Of a DNA stretch of 64,000 nucleotides, positions 47,410 through 57,563 are shown piece by piece. The stretch spans positions 1 through 64,000 of the forward strand of contig NZ_NBZW01000005.1 of assembly GCF_002379085.1 (NCBI RefSeq), in the 5' to 3' direction. The notes beneath the pieces were generated by a model that was not told the DNA's origin, did not search any database, and saw only the letters and a program-made list of their open reading frames with translations. The first letter of the stretch is position 1. Every line of letters starts with the position of its first letter. The position numbers and the translations under genes were made by a program. This stretch comes from Polaromonas sp. AET17H-212 (GTDB lineage: Bacteria; Pseudomonadota; Gammaproteobacteria; Burkholderiales; Burkholderiaceae_C).

Positions 47410-48167
47410 CGCACCTCAAAGACCTGCCCCTCCAGACGCTGCAGTTTTATGCGACAGCGCCCTACCCCTGCAGCTACCTGCCAGGCAGGCAGGCCCGCTC
47501 GCAGGTCGCCACCCCCAGCCACCTGATTCACAACGCCGCCTACTCGGAGCTGGTGACCAACGGCTTTCGCCGCAGCGGCATGTTCACTTACCGCCCCTAT
47601 TGCGACGGCTGCCAGGCCTGCGTGCCGCTGCGTGTGCCGGTGGCGACTTTCCAGCCCGACCGCAGCCAGCGTCGCGCCCGCAAGCAGCATCAGGCGCTGC
47701 AGGTTCGCGTGCTCAAGCTGTGTTTCATGCCCGAGCACTACCAGCTCTACCTGCGCTACCAGGACGGCCGCCACGCGGGCGGCGGCATGGACCACGACAG
47801 CATTGACCAGTACACGCAGTTCCTGCTGCAAAGCCGCGTCAACTCGCGCCTGGTGGAGTTTCGCGACACCCTGCCCAATGGCGAGGCCGGGGCGCTGAAA
47901 ATGGTGTCCATCCTCGATGTGCTGGAAGACGGTGTGTCGGCGGTGTACACGTTTTACGAGCCCGACGCGCACGCCAGTTATGGCACCTACAGCGTGCTCT
48001 GGCAGATTGAGCAGGCCCGGCAACTGGGCTTGCCCCATGTGTACCTCGGCTACTGGATCGCCGAAAGCCCGAAGATGAGCTACAAGGCCCGGTTTGTGCC
48101 GAACCAGATCCTGGTCGATGGGCAATGGGTGGACTCCGCTGCCCCGGTGCCGGCCGGCGCCGCCTGA
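47406..48167 (+). CDS. bpt: Bacterial arginyl/leucyl-protein transferase Bpt
   Basis: This 253-residue enzyme transfers Leu to N-terminal Asp or Glu, the second branch of the bacterial N-degron pathway. [19 protein letters not shown] and [17 protein letters not shown] hold the conserved cysteines. It starts with GTG overlapping aat, so both pathway branches are co-translated. Confidence 0.94.
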   Translation: MTHLKDLPLQTLQFYATAPYPCSYLPGRQARSQVATPSHLIHNAAYSELVTNGFRRSGMFTYRPYCDGCQACVPLRVPVATFQPDRSQRRARKQHQALQVRVLKLCFMPEHYQLYLRYQDGRHAGGGMDHDSIDQYTQFLLQSRVNSRLVEFRDTLPNGEAGALKMVSILDVLEDGVSAVYTFYEPDAHASYGTYSVLWQIEQARQLGLPHVYLGYWIAESPKMSYKARFVPNQILVDGQWVDSAAPVPAGAA

Positions 48168-48236
48168 GGGCGCCATCTGAGTGCACCGCCTGTGAGGCAG
48201 GTCAAGACGAAATGACGGCAGCCACAGCGTGCTGAT

Positions 48237-48259
48237 TTCACCAGCTAAAATCTGGTGAA
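48237..48259. promoter_or_regulatory. Inverted repeat before iclR
   Basis: TTCACCAG and CTGGTGAA are perfect reverse complements around CTAAAAT. TAAAAT resembles a -10 box, and the repeat ends 12 bases before the iclR start. It is a candidate autoregulatory operator. Confidence 0.55.
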
Positions 48260-48271
48260 GGTCGCCCCCCC

Positions 48272-49063
48272 ATGAAAAAGCAAGATTCCCTCGCATCACC
48301 CGCCAAACCCACGGTTCAGGTCATTGAACGCATGTTCACCCTGCTGGAGATTCTGGCGGGCCGGGAGGAAGCCGTCTCGCTCAAGGAGATCAGCGAGAAA
48401 TCCGGCCTGCACCCCTCGACAGCGCACCGCATCCTGAACGACCTGGCCACCGGCCGGTTTGTGGACCGGCCCGTGGCGGGCAGCTACCGGCTGGGCATGC
48501 GCCTGCTGGAACTCGGCAACCTGGTGAAGGCGCGCCTGAGTGTGCGGGATGCGGCGCTGACACCCATGCGCGAGCTCCACCGGCTGATCCAGCAACCCGT
48601 CAATCTGAGCATGCGCCAGGGCGATGAAATCATTTACGTCGAACGCGCCTACAGCGAACGCTCCGGCATGCAGGTGGTACGCGCCATCGGCGGGCGCGCA
48701 CCGCTGCACCTGACCTCGGTGGGCAAGCTGTTTCTGGCGTTTGACGATCCGCAGCGCCTGCGCAGTTATGCCACCCGCACCGGCTTGCCGGGCCAGACCA
48801 AAAACAGCATCACCCAGCTTCCCGTTCTGGAGCGCGAACTGTCCAAGGCACGCCAGTACGGCATTGCCCGCGACAACGAGGAACTGGAACTGGGGGTGCG
48901 CTGCATGGCCGCCGGCATTTACGACGACCAGAGCAAGCTGGTGGCGGGGCTGTCGATCTCTGCACCGGCCGACCGGCTGGATGAAAACTGGCTGCCCAAA
49001 CTGCAGTCCACCGCGAGCGAGATCTCGGCGGCGCTCGGCTACAAGCCCAACAATTTCAAGTAA
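48272..49063 (+). CDS. IclR-family transcriptional regulator
   Basis: This 263-residue regulator has an N-terminal winged helix (about 15-75, SLKEISEKSGLHPSTAHRIL) and a C-terminal IclR effector domain (about 85-255, with VRCMAAGIYDDQSKLVAGLSI). The target pathway cannot be told from neighbours. A dispersed repeat starts one base after its stop. Confidence 0.92.
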   Translation: MKKQDSLASPAKPTVQVIERMFTLLEILAGREEAVSLKEISEKSGLHPSTAHRILNDLATGRFVDRPVAGSYRLGMRLLELGNLVKARLSVRDAALTPMRELHRLIQQPVNLSMRQGDEIIYVERAYSERSGMQVVRAIGGRAPLHLTSVGKLFLAFDDPQRLRSYATRTGLPGQTKNSITQLPVLERELSKARQYGIARDNEELELGVRCMAAGIYDDQSKLVAGLSISAPADRLDENWLPKLQSTASEISAALGYKPNNFK

Positions 49064-49118
49064 AAACGGGCTCTAGCCCTTTTCCCTATTGCGCTGGAAG
49101 CTACCTTTTTGATAGCAA
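49064..49118 (-). repeat. Dispersed 55-bp repeat, directly after iclR
   Basis: On the minus strand it reads TTGCTATCAAAAAGGTAGCT, CAGCGCAA, then AAAGGGCTAGAGCCC. The tail begins at the base after the iclR TAA. Confidence 0.75.
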
Positions 49119-49163
49119 CCCAGCGGACCGGCCAGTGTACGGCCAGTAGTGGGAATGCCAGCC

Positions 49164-50225
49164 TCAGCCGTTGTTGGGCTGGGTGCTTGCGCTGATTTTG
49201 GGGGCGCTGACCGGTTGCGACTCCACCCAGCGGCGGACCCGCTCTGCGTCACCGAGGCGGCTCAATTTGCCGGCCGAATCAAGAAAAACCATGATCAGCT
49301 TGCGCCCGGCGATTTTGGTCTGCATGACCAGGCACTGGCCGGCTTCGGAGATGTAGCCGGTTTTTTGCAGGCCGATTTCCCACTCCGGATTTTTCACGAG
49401 ACGGTTGGTGTTGTTGTACTGCAGGGTCTGGCGGCCGACCGCGACCTGGTAGCCGGTCGAGGTGGACAGCTCGCGCAGGACCGGATCACCATGGGCCGCG
49501 TTGACCAGTGTCGCCAGGTCCTGGGCGCTGGACTGGTTCTGGCTGGACAAGCCGGTTGGCTCCACGTAACGAGTGTCTTTCATGCCGAGCATTTTGGCCT
49601 TGGCGTTCATCAGGCCGACGAAGGTGGACAAGCCGCCTGGATAGGTCCTGCCCAGTGCATGCGCGGCGCGGTTTTCGCTGGACATCAGCGCCAGATGCAG
49701 CAGTTCGCCACGTGTCAGGCTGGCGCCCACGCGCAGGCGGGAGCTGCTGCCCTTTTCGGTGTCAACGTCGTCCTGGGTGATGGTGATGGTCTCGTCCATC
49801 GGCAGGTGCGCGCCGCTGACGATCACGCCCGTCATCAGCTTGGTCAGCGAAGCGATCGGGAGCACCGCATGGTCGTTCTTGCTGAACAGCACTTCCCGGG
49901 TGTCCTGGTCGATCACCAGGGCCACGCTGGATTTCAGGTCAAGCGGGTCCTGTGCGCCATGCAGGCCGGCCAGCTGGCCAAATGACAGCCGGGGCGGCGA
50001 GGCCACGATCATCGCAGGCTTGCGCGGGGACTTGGAGACAAAGCGGGCGCTTTTCCGGCTGGAAATCACCGTTTTTGACACCGTCTTGGCAACGTGTGTC
50101 TTTTTTACAATCTGGCGCTTCGCTGTTGCGGCGTCTGCCGCAGGCGAAATCAAGGCCGCCGAAAAGGTAAGAATTCCAACGACTTGTAAGGTCTGTTTGA
50201 AAACCGAATTCAGCGTGATGGACAT
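49164..50225 (-). CDS. pbpG: D-alanyl-D-alanine endopeptidase PbpG
   Basis: This 353-residue penicillin-binding protein of the S11 peptidase family cuts peptidoglycan cross-links. The active-site motifs are SLTK in PIASLTKLMTG, SEN in ALMSSENRAA, and KTG in GLQKTGYISEAG. A signal peptide covers about residues 1-34, followed by a basic linker rich in Lys/Ser. The start at 50225 has TGGAGACG; a longer frame to 50285 is less likely. Confidence 0.92.
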   Translation of the reverse strand: MSITLNSVFKQTLQVVGILTFSAALISPAADAATAKRQIVKKTHVAKTVSKTVISSRKSARFVSKSPRKPAMIVASPPRLSFGQLAGLHGAQDPLDLKSSVALVIDQDTREVLFSKNDHAVLPIASLTKLMTGVIVSGAHLPMDETITITQDDVDTEKGSSSRLRVGASLTRGELLHLALMSSENRAAHALGRTYPGGLSTFVGLMNAKAKMLGMKDTRYVEPTGLSSQNQSSAQDLATLVNAAHGDPVLRELSTSTGYQVAVGRQTLQYNNTNRLVKNPEWEIGLQKTGYISEAGQCLVMQTKIAGRKLIMVFLDSAGKLSRLGDAERVRRWVESQPVSAPKISASTQPNNG

Positions 50226-50395
50226 TGATTCGTCTCCAGATGCGATTAATACGAAACCGCAGTGTATCCAAATAGAAAAAGTCACGCAATATCAAAAGCT
50301 TGCGTGACTTTCCTAAACGCAACAGTGAAGACATCCTTGATACGGCTTTTGAGCCTGCCAAAAACCACAAAAACTTACTAAACTGTTGAATATAA

Positions 50396-50412
50396 AAGGT
50401 TTTTTAAACCTT
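50396..50412 (-). terminator. Probable terminator after leuA
   Basis: On the minus strand AAGGTTT-AAA-AAACCTT is followed by TTAT. The stem is short and AT-rich, so activity is uncertain. Confidence 0.4.
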
Positions 50413-50418
50413 CAGGCT

Positions 50419-51957
50419 TCAACCCTGGGCGGCAACCCGGTCAGCTTTACTTTGTAACTTGCTCAAGGCGCTCAAATAAGCCTTGGCCGAAGCGACCACG
50501 ATGTCCGGATCGGCACCGACACCGTTGACCACACGACCGCTGTTTTGCAGGCGCACCGTGACTTCACCCTGGCTCTCCGTGGACCCGCTGATCGCGTTCA
50601 CGGAATAAAGCACCATCTCTGCCCCGCTTTTGACATGGGTTTCAATGGCCTTGAGGGAGGCGTCCACCGGGCCGTTGCCATCCGATTCGCCGCGGACCTC
50701 CTTGCCGTCAACGGTGAACACCACCGTCGCCTGCGGACGCTCGCCGGTTTCGCTGTGCTGGGACAGTGACACAAAACCGTATTGCTCTTTCTCGTGAGTC
50801 ACGCTTTCGTCGCTGACCAGCGCCAGGATGTCCTCGTCAAAAATCTCGCTTTTGCCGTCAGCCAGTTCCTTGAAGCGCGCAAAGGCGGCGTTGGTATCGG
50901 CTTCACTGTCCATCTGGATGCCCAGGTCCTGCAGGCGCTGCTTGAAGGCATTGCGCCCGCTGAGCTTGCCCAACACCATCTTGTTGGAGCTCCAGCCCAC
51001 GTCTTCGGCACGCATAATCTCGTAGGTCTCGCGTGCCTTGAGCATGCCGTCCTGATGGATGCCGGAAGCATGGGCAAAGGCATTGGCTCCGACCACGGCC
51101 TTGTTGGGCTGCACCACAAAGCCGGTGGTCTGGCTCACCATGCGGCTGGCCGCCACGATGTGCACCGGATCAATGTTCATTTCCAGGTTGAAGTAGTCCT
51201 TGCGTGTGCGCACGGCCATGACGATCTCCTCGAGCGAGCAGTTGCCGGCACGCTCGCCCAGGCCGTTGATCGTGCACTCGACCTGGCGCGCACCGCCAAT
51301 CTTCACGCCCGCCAGCGAATTGGCCACCGCCATGCCGAGGTCGTTGTGGCAATGCACCGACCAGATGGCCTTGTCACTGTTGGGGACGCGTTCGCGCAGG
51401 GTCTTGATGAAGTTGCCGTAGAGCTCGGGGACAGCGTAGCCGACCGTGTCCGGCACGTTGATCGTGGTTGCTCCTTCGGCGATCACGGCCTCGATGACGC
51501 GGCACAGAAAGTCAACGTCGCTGCGGTAGCCGTCTTCCGGGCTGAACTCGACATCGGCCACCAGGTTGCGCGCAAAACGCACCGAGAGTTTGGCCTGCTC
51601 GAGCACCTGCTCCGGACTCATGCGCAGCTTCTTTTCCATGTGCAGGGCACTGGTGGCAATGAAGGTGTGGATGCGGGCGTTGTTGGCCCCCTTGAGCGCC
51701 TCGGCCGCGCGGGAGATGTCCCGGTCGTTGGCGCGCGAGAGCGAACAGATCGTGGAGTCCTTGATGGCGTTGGCAATCGCCTGCACCGCCTCGAAGTCGC
51801 CGTTGGAACTGGCGGCAAAACCGGCCTCGATCACATCGACCCGCAGGCGTTCGAGCTGGCGCGCAATGCGCAGTTTTTCATCGCGCGTCATCGAGGCACC
51901 GGGCGACTGCTCACCATCACGCAAGGTGGTGTCGAAAATGATCAATTTATCTGCCAT
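50419..51957 (-). CDS. leuA: 2-isopropylmalate synthase
   Basis: This 512-residue enzyme makes the first leucine-specific intermediate from 2-ketoisovalerate and acetyl-Co[17 protein letters not shown] is the catalytic N-terminus, [18 protein letters not shown] holds metal-binding histidines, and the C-terminal third is the leucine-sensing LeuA dimer domain. AGGAGAAC precedes the ATG at 51957. A candidate attenuator lies upstream (51993-52116). Confidence 0.96.
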   Translation of the reverse strand: MADKLIIFDTTLRDGEQSPGASMTRDEKLRIARQLERLRVDVIEAGFAASSNGDFEAVQAIANAIKDSTICSLSRANDRDISRAAEALKGANNARIHTFIATSALHMEKKLRMSPEQVLEQAKLSVRFARNLVADVEFSPEDGYRSDVDFLCRVIEAVIAEGATTINVPDTVGYAVPELYGNFIKTLRERVPNSDKAIWSVHCHNDLGMAVANSLAGVKIGGARQVECTINGLGERAGNCSLEEIVMAVRTRKDYFNLEMNIDPVHIVAASRMVSQTTGFVVQPNKAVVGANAFAHASGIHQDGMLKARETYEIMRAEDVGWSSNKMVLGKLSGRNAFKQRLQDLGIQMDSEADTNAAFARFKELADGKSEIFDEDILALVSDESVTHEKEQYGFVSLSQHSETGERPQATVVFTVDGKEVRGESDGNGPVDASLKAIETHVKSGAEMVLYSVNAISGSTESQGEVTVRLQNSGRVVNGVGADPDIVVASAKAYLSALSKLQSKADRVAAQG

Positions 51958-51992
51958 GCTTGTTCTCCTGAGAGGTCGATCTGATAGTCCAA

Positions 51993-52042
51993 AAACGCAG
52001 CCCAAAACAAAACGGCCCGCTGCGTTTGCATACGGGCCGTTT
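51993..52042 (-). promoter_or_regulatory. Candidate leuA attenuator: two exclusive hairpins
   Basis: On the minus strand the first hairpin pairs AAACGGCCCG (52042-52033) with CGGGCCGTTT (52019-52010), a perfect 10-bp stem. The second pairs AAACGCAGC (52027-52019), inside the first loop, with GCTGCGTTT (52001-51993), followed by TTTT-rich sequence. Each stem encloses one arm of the other, so both cannot form together. This lies between a leucine-rich mini-ORF and leuA. Confidence 0.7.
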
Positions 52043-52059
52043 GGAATCGCGCGCGTGCG

Positions 52060-52116
52060 CTATCGTCTGTGCCCGTGTCGGCGCAGTAGCGATAGTGCAA
52101 GCGAAATTCGTTTCAT
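52060..52116 (-). CDS. leuL: Candidate leucine leader peptide
   Basis: The 18-codon frame MKRISLALSLLRRHGHRR ends at TAG 18 bases before the first attenuator arm. Four of the 18 residues are leucine, encoded CTT, CTA, CTA, CTG; CTA is rare in this GC-rich genome, as in enterobacterial leuL. No strong ribosome binding site is visible, which is the main weakness. Family knowledge: ribosome stalling at Leu codons controls attenuation. Confidence 0.55.
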   Translation of the reverse strand: MKRISLALSLLRRHGHRR

Positions 52117-52129
52117 GGAAATCAATGTA

Positions 52130-52155
52130 CCACAAATTGTGGCCAGGTCCTGGCC
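52130..52155. promoter_or_regulatory. Two stacked palindromes upstream of the leader
   Basis: CCACAAATTGTGG (52130-52142) abuts GGCCAGGTCCTGGCC (52141-52155). They lie between the pssA stop and the leader start. They could be an operator or RNA structure; I cannot decide. Confidence 0.4.
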
Positions 52156-52174
52156 GGGGGGCATGGGACGGCGC

Positions 52175-52987
52175 CTACTTGTGCAGGCCGCGTTCATCCG
52201 GCTCGTCGGTCGAGGTCGAAATCACGCTGGTCTGCTGTCCCTTGGCCTTGCGCCAGCCGTACAGCACGTAGCCGGAAAAGCCGTAGATGACAAACAGGCC
52301 GAACATGACGGTGGGCGGATCGATGTTGATCACGGCAATGCCCAGGGCAATCAGCACAATCACGACAAACGGAACGCTGCGCTTGAGGCTCACGTCCTTG
52401 AAACTGTAAAACGGCACGTTGGTAACCATGGTCAGGCCTGAATAAAGCGTCAACCCAAACATGAGCCAGCGAACTTCCTCGCCGCGCACGCCGGCTTCGG
52501 TCATCAGCCAGATGAAGCCTGCCACCAGCGCGGCCGCTGCCGGTGAAGGCAGGCCCTGGAAGAAACGTTTGTCGACCACCGCCGTGTTGACATTGAAGCG
52601 GGCCAGCCGCAGCGCGGCGCAGGCGCAGTACACAAAAGCCGCAATCCAGCCCCAGCGGCCCAGGCTGGTCAAGGCCCACACATAGGCGATCAATGCGGGC
52701 GCCGCGCCAAAGGACACCATGTCGGACAGCGAGTCCATCTGCTCGCCGAACGCGCTCTGAGTGTTGGTCATGCGCGCCACGCGGCCGTCGAGGCTGTCGA
52801 GCACCATGGCGCAGAAGACACCGATCGCCGCCTGGTCGAAACGGCCATTCATGGCCATCACGATGGCGTAAAAACCGCCAAACAGCGCTGCCAGCGTGAA
52901 CAGGTTGGGCAGGATGTAAATGCCCTTGCGCCGCTTGCGCGGAACGAGCTCGTCGGGCTCCTGCGCCTCGTCGTGACCGTCATGCAT
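52175..52987 (-). CDS. pssA: CDP-diacylglycerol-serine O-phosphatidyltransferase
   Basis: This 270-residue integral membrane enzyme makes phosphatidylserine from CDP-diacylglycerol and serine. The CDP-alcohol phosphotransferase motif runs from DSLDGRVARM to GEQMDSLSDMVSFG. There are about seven spans. It sits between ilvC and leuA, an arrangement typical of Burkholderiales. A terminator separates it from ilvC, so it probably has its own promoter. Confidence 0.93.
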   Translation of the reverse strand: MHDGHDEAQEPDELVPRKRRKGIYILPNLFTLAALFGGFYAIVMAMNGRFDQAAIGVFCAMVLDSLDGRVARMTNTQSAFGEQMDSLSDMVSFGAAPALIAYVWALTSLGRWGWIAAFVYCACAALRLARFNVNTAVVDKRFFQGLPSPAAAALVAGFIWLMTEAGVRGEEVRWLMFGLTLYSGLTMVTNVPFYSFKDVSLKRSVPFVVIVLIALGIAVINIDPPTVMFGLFVIYGFSGYVLYGWRKAKGQQTSVISTSTDEPDERGLHK

Positions 52988-53089
52988 GGTGGGTGCTCCC
53001 GGTGTCAGGACCGTTTTCGCGCCAACCCTGCTGCGCCAATAGTGAATGATTCATGCTCCGAGGATACCAAACGAAGACCACCACAAATG

Positions 53090-53124
53090 AAAAAAAAGCC
53101 GCGCAAATGTCTTGCGCGGCTTGA
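53090..53124 (-). terminator. Terminator after ilvC
   Basis: On the minus strand AAGCCGCGCAA pairs with TTGCGCGGCTT followed by a run of T. It is a strong intrinsic terminator between ilvC and pssA. Confidence 0.9.
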
Positions 53125-53162
53125 GGACTGGACCAAGCGGGGCCGGTAAGCCCCACCGGGTA

Positions 53163-54295
<1,133 letters not shown>

Positions 54296-54319
54296 AACGC
54301 GCGCACGGACCACTGAAAA

Positions 54320-54811
54320 TCACACTCTCAGAATTCTCTCGCCGCGGCCAATCCCGCTGGAACCGGTACGCACGGTTTCCAGGATCGCGCTGCGGTCAAT
54401 TGCCTCCAGGAAGGCGTCGTTCTTGGACTGGTCACCGGTCAGCTCGATCGTGTAGCTCTTTTCGGTGACATCGATGATTCGCCCGCGGAATATATCAGCC
54501 ATGCGCTTCATCTCTTCGCGCTCCTTGCCGACGGCACGCACCTTGACCATCATGAGCTCGCGCTCGGTGTAGGAACCCTCGGTCAGGTCCACCACCTTGA
54601 CGACCTCGATGAGCCGGTTCAGGTGCTTGGTGATCTGCTCGATCACGTCGTCGGAACCGGTGGTCTGGATGGTCATGCGCGACAGGCTGGCATCTTCGGT
54701 CGGCGCCACCGTCAGGCTTTCGATGTTGTAGCCGCGCGCCGAGAAAAGGCCGACCACGCGGGAAAGAGCGCCCGGCTCGTTTTCCAGCAAAACTGCAATG
54801 ATGTGTTTCAT
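54320..54811 (-). CDS. ilvH: Acetolactate synthase small subunit
   Basis: This 163-residue regulatory subunit has an N-terminal ACT domain (VLLENEPGALSRVVGLFSAR) that senses valine, followed by the C-terminal conserved region. The start is 54811 (MKHIIAVLLEN). It lies between ilvB and ilvC. Confidence 0.96.
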   Translation of the reverse strand: MKHIIAVLLENEPGALSRVVGLFSARGYNIESLTVAPTEDASLSRMTIQTTGSDDVIEQITKHLNRLIEVVKVVDLTEGSYTERELMMVKVRAVGKEREEMKRMADIFRGRIIDVTEKSYTIELTGDQSKNDAFLEAIDRSAILETVRTGSSGIGRGERILRV

Positions 54812-54914
54812 GTGAAGATTCCTCTTTTCGCTGCCCTCCCCCGCGCACGGTAATGCGCGGGCTCGGCAGGCAATAGATTCGTCAGGTGACGGTTGAAAAA
54901 ATGGCGTGCGCCGC

Positions 54915-56696
54915 TTACAGGTCCTCGGACCCAAGCAGCATTTCGGTGATGCCCTTGCCGGCCTGCACCATCGGGAACACGTTCTCGGTGGGATCGGTGC
55001 GGAAGTCCATGAACACGGTGCGGTCCTTGAGCTTGCGCGCCTCGCGCAGCGCCGGCTCGACGTCCTGCGGTTTTTCGATCAGCATGCCGACGTGGCCATA
55101 GGCTTCGGCCAGCTTCACGAAATTGGGCAGCGCGTCCATGTAGCTGCTGCTGTAGCGGCCGGCGTATTCCACTTCCTGCCACTGGCGCACCATGCCCAGG
55201 TAGCGGTTGTTCAGCGAGACGATCTTGATCGGCGTGTTGTACTGCAGGCAGGTCGAGAGCTCCTGGATACACATCTGCACCGAGCCTTCGCCGGTGATGC
55301 AGTACACCTCGCTGTCGGGCCTGGCCAGCTTGATGCCCATGGCGTACGGGATGCCGACACCCATGGTGCCCAGGCCGCCGGAGTTGATCCAGCGGCGCGG
55401 CTCGTCGAACTTGTAGTACTGCGCCGCCCACATCTGGTGCTGGCCGACATCGGACGTGATGTAGGTGTCGGCGTCCTTGGTCATGTTCCACAGGGTTTCA
55501 ACCACGTACTGCGGCTTGATCACATCACCCTTGCCCAAGCTGTATTTCATGCAGTCGCGCTTGCGCCAGCCTTCAATGGTTTCCCACCAGCCGCCCAAGG
55601 CGTTGCCGTCAGGCTTGAGACCGGACTCCCTGATCATCGCGATCAGCTCGGTCAGCACATCCTTGACGTCGCCGACGATGGGGATGTCCACCTTGACGCG
55701 TTTGGAAATGCTCGACGGGTCGATGTCGATGTGGATGATCTTGCGTTCGTTCTGCGCAAAGTGTTTCGGGTTGCCGATCACGCGGTCGTCAAAACGCGCA
55801 CCGACGGCCAGCAGCACATCGCAATGCTGCATCGCATTGTTGGCTTCAATGGTGCCGTGCATGCCCAGCATGCCGAGAAATTTTTTGTCGCTGGCCGGGT
55901 AGGCGCCCAGGCCCATCAGCGTGTTGGTGCAGGGGTACCCCAGCATGTCCACCAGCGTGCGCAGCTCCTGCGAGGCATTGCTCAGCAACACACCGCCGCC
56001 GGTGTAGATGTAGGGGCGCTTGGCCGCCATCAGCAATTGCAAGGCCTTGCGGATCTGCCCGCCATGGCCCTTGCGCACCGGGTTGTAGGAACGCATTTCG
56101 ACGGTCTGCGGGTAACCGCTGTAGGGCGTCTTGTTGAACGAGACGTCCTTGGGGATGTCCACCACCACGGGGCCAGGCCGGCCGCTGCGCGCGATGTGGA
56201 AAGCCTTTTTCAGGGTCTCGGCCATCTGCCGCACGTCCTTGACCAGGAAGTTGTGCTTGACGATGGGCCGCGTGATGCCGACGGTGTCGCACTCCTGGAA
56301 GGCATCCAGGCCAATGGCGTGGGTGGGCACCTGACCGGTGATGATCACCATCGGGATGCTGTCCATGTAGGCCGTGGCGATCCCGGTGACGGCATTCGTC
56401 ACGCCGGGGCCGGAAGTGACCAGTGCCACGCCCACTTCGCCGGTGGCACGGGCATACCCGTCAGCCGCATGAACGGCCGCCTGCTCGTGGCGCACCAGGA
56501 CGTGCTGGATGGTGTCCTGCTTGTAAAAAGCGTCGTAGATATGCAGGACGGCGCCGCCGGGATAACCCCAGACGTGCTTCACGCCTTCGGCCTGCAGGGC
56601 CTTGATGAGGATTTCCGCGCCGCGGAGGTCTTGCGGAGTTGAGGGGGCAGAAGCTGCCGCCGCTGCCGAAGCGAGTTCGGCTTTTGTGATTTCCAT
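54915..56696 (-). CDS. ilvB: Acetolactate synthase large subunit
   Basis: This 593-residue thiamine-diphosphate enzyme condenses pyruvate to acetolactate or acetohydroxybutyrate. VWGYPGGAVLHIYD and VRHEQAAVHAADGYARATG hold the catalytic glutamate. TGEGSVQMCIQEL and NNRYLGMVRQWQ match the diphosphate-binding motif. It is the first gene of ilvBHC. Confidence 0.96.
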   Translation of the reverse strand: MEITKAELASAAAAASAPSTPQDLRGAEILIKALQAEGVKHVWGYPGGAVLHIYDAFYKQDTIQHVLVRHEQAAVHAADGYARATGEVGVALVTSGPGVTNAVTGIATAYMDSIPMVIITGQVPTHAIGLDAFQECDTVGITRPIVKHNFLVKDVRQMAETLKKAFHIARSGRPGPVVVDIPKDVSFNKTPYSGYPQTVEMRSYNPVRKGHGGQIRKALQLLMAAKRPYIYTGGGVLLSNASQELRTLVDMLGYPCTNTLMGLGAYPASDKKFLGMLGMHGTIEANNAMQHCDVLLAVGARFDDRVIGNPKHFAQNERKIIHIDIDPSSISKRVKVDIPIVGDVKDVLTELIAMIRESGLKPDGNALGGWWETIEGWRKRDCMKYSLGKGDVIKPQYVVETLWNMTKDADTYITSDVGQHQMWAAQYYKFDEPRRWINSGGLGTMGVGIPYAMGIKLARPDSEVYCITGEGSVQMCIQELSTCLQYNTPIKIVSLNNRYLGMVRQWQEVEYAGRYSSSYMDALPNFVKLAEAYGHVGMLIEKPQDVEPALREARKLKDRTVFMDFRTDPTENVFPMVQAGKGITEMLLGSEDL

Positions 56697-56996
56697 GATG
56701 AACCTTTGTGAATTTCTCTAACGAAATACCTTGGGTGCCTCTTCGCCCACTCTTGTGGAGTAGCGTCGAGACTTGAGGCCAAAACCATGGGCGGAAACAT
56801 ATCCCGCCGGGTCATGACCCGTTTGCTGTTTGAATTGCAGTTCGTATTATGGCATCAGGCGGCGCGCGGTCAGAGGGGGAATGCAAAAAAGTCCGGCCGG
56901 CGCCATGCTTGATGCGATAATTTTGCAGCTTTGGACGCTTCACCGCGCCGAAAAACACAACAATGACGACGCTGGGACAAATCGGGATGCATCCCC
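56697..56996. other. Gap between ilvB and sigma factor gene
   Basis: This 300-base intergenic region separates divergent units and must hold both promoters. I see short GC hairpins such as CCCGCCGGG but no clear T-run terminator toward ilvB, no LexA box and no repeat copy. A minus-strand stretch encodes SVVIVVFF, but it is not a closed leader ORF. Confidence 0.4.
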
Positions 56997-57563
56997 TTGG
57001 CAACTGAACAAGAACTCTCCGATTTCCTGAAAAACGTTGAAAAGCGCGCTTTCAAGCGCAGCGTCTACCATGTCCGCGACGACGAAGCGGCCCTCGACAT
57101 CGTTCAGGACAGCATGATGAAGCTGGCCCAGCATTACGGTGACAAGCCCGCGGCCGAATTGCCCATGCTGTTCCAGCGCATCCTGTCCAACACCACGCTG
57201 GACTGGTTCCGGCGCCGCAAGACACGCAACGCCCTGTTTTCCAACATGAGCGACTTTGAATCTGCCGGGGACGATGGCGATTTCGATCTGCTTGAAACTT
57301 TAGAGACCTCAACCAACTCTGAGGGAACAGAAAGCGCCCAGGATGCGACCGAACGGGCGCAGATCTTGCGGCAGATCGAAGTCGAGATCAAGGAACTGCC
57401 AGGCCGTCAACGGGAAGCCTTTCTGATGCGTTATTGGGAGGAAATGGATGTTGCTGAAACAGCTGCCGCCATGGGTTGCTCCGAGGGCAGTGTGAAAACG
57501 CATTGTTCGAGGGCTGTCCACGCACTCAGCAAGGCTTTGGCCGCCAAGGGAATAAAACTATGA
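56997..57563 (+). CDS. RNA polymerase sigma factor, ECF-like
   Basis: This 188-residue sigma-70 family factor begins at a TTG (no ATG exists after the upstream in-frame stop at 56964). Region 2 is around residues 15-75 (AFKRSVYHVRDDEAALDIVQDSMMKL, LDWFRRRKTR), and region 4 around 125-180 (LPGRQREAFLMRYWEEMDV, CSEGSVKTHCSRAVHALSKAL). The stop overlaps the DUF3619 start (ATGA). The next genes encode a membrane-anchored protein and a DUF3106 protein, a conserved Burkholderiales set. The target regulon is unknown. Confidence 0.88.
   Translation: MATEQELSDFLKNVEKRAFKRSVYHVRDDEAALDIVQDSMMKLAQHYGDKPAAELPMLFQRILSNTTLDWFRRRKTRNALFSNMSDFESAGDDGDFDLLETLETSTNSEGTESAQDATERAQILRQIEVEIKELPGRQREAFLMRYWEEMDVAETAAAMGCSEGSVKTHCSRAVHALSKALAAKGIKL

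Noticed and set aside
56812..57003. SVVIVVFF stretch as an ilv leader peptide upstream of ilvB
   Set aside because: The frame runs past any hairpin without a nearby stop, and no terminator with a T-run follows. It does not have attenuator layout.
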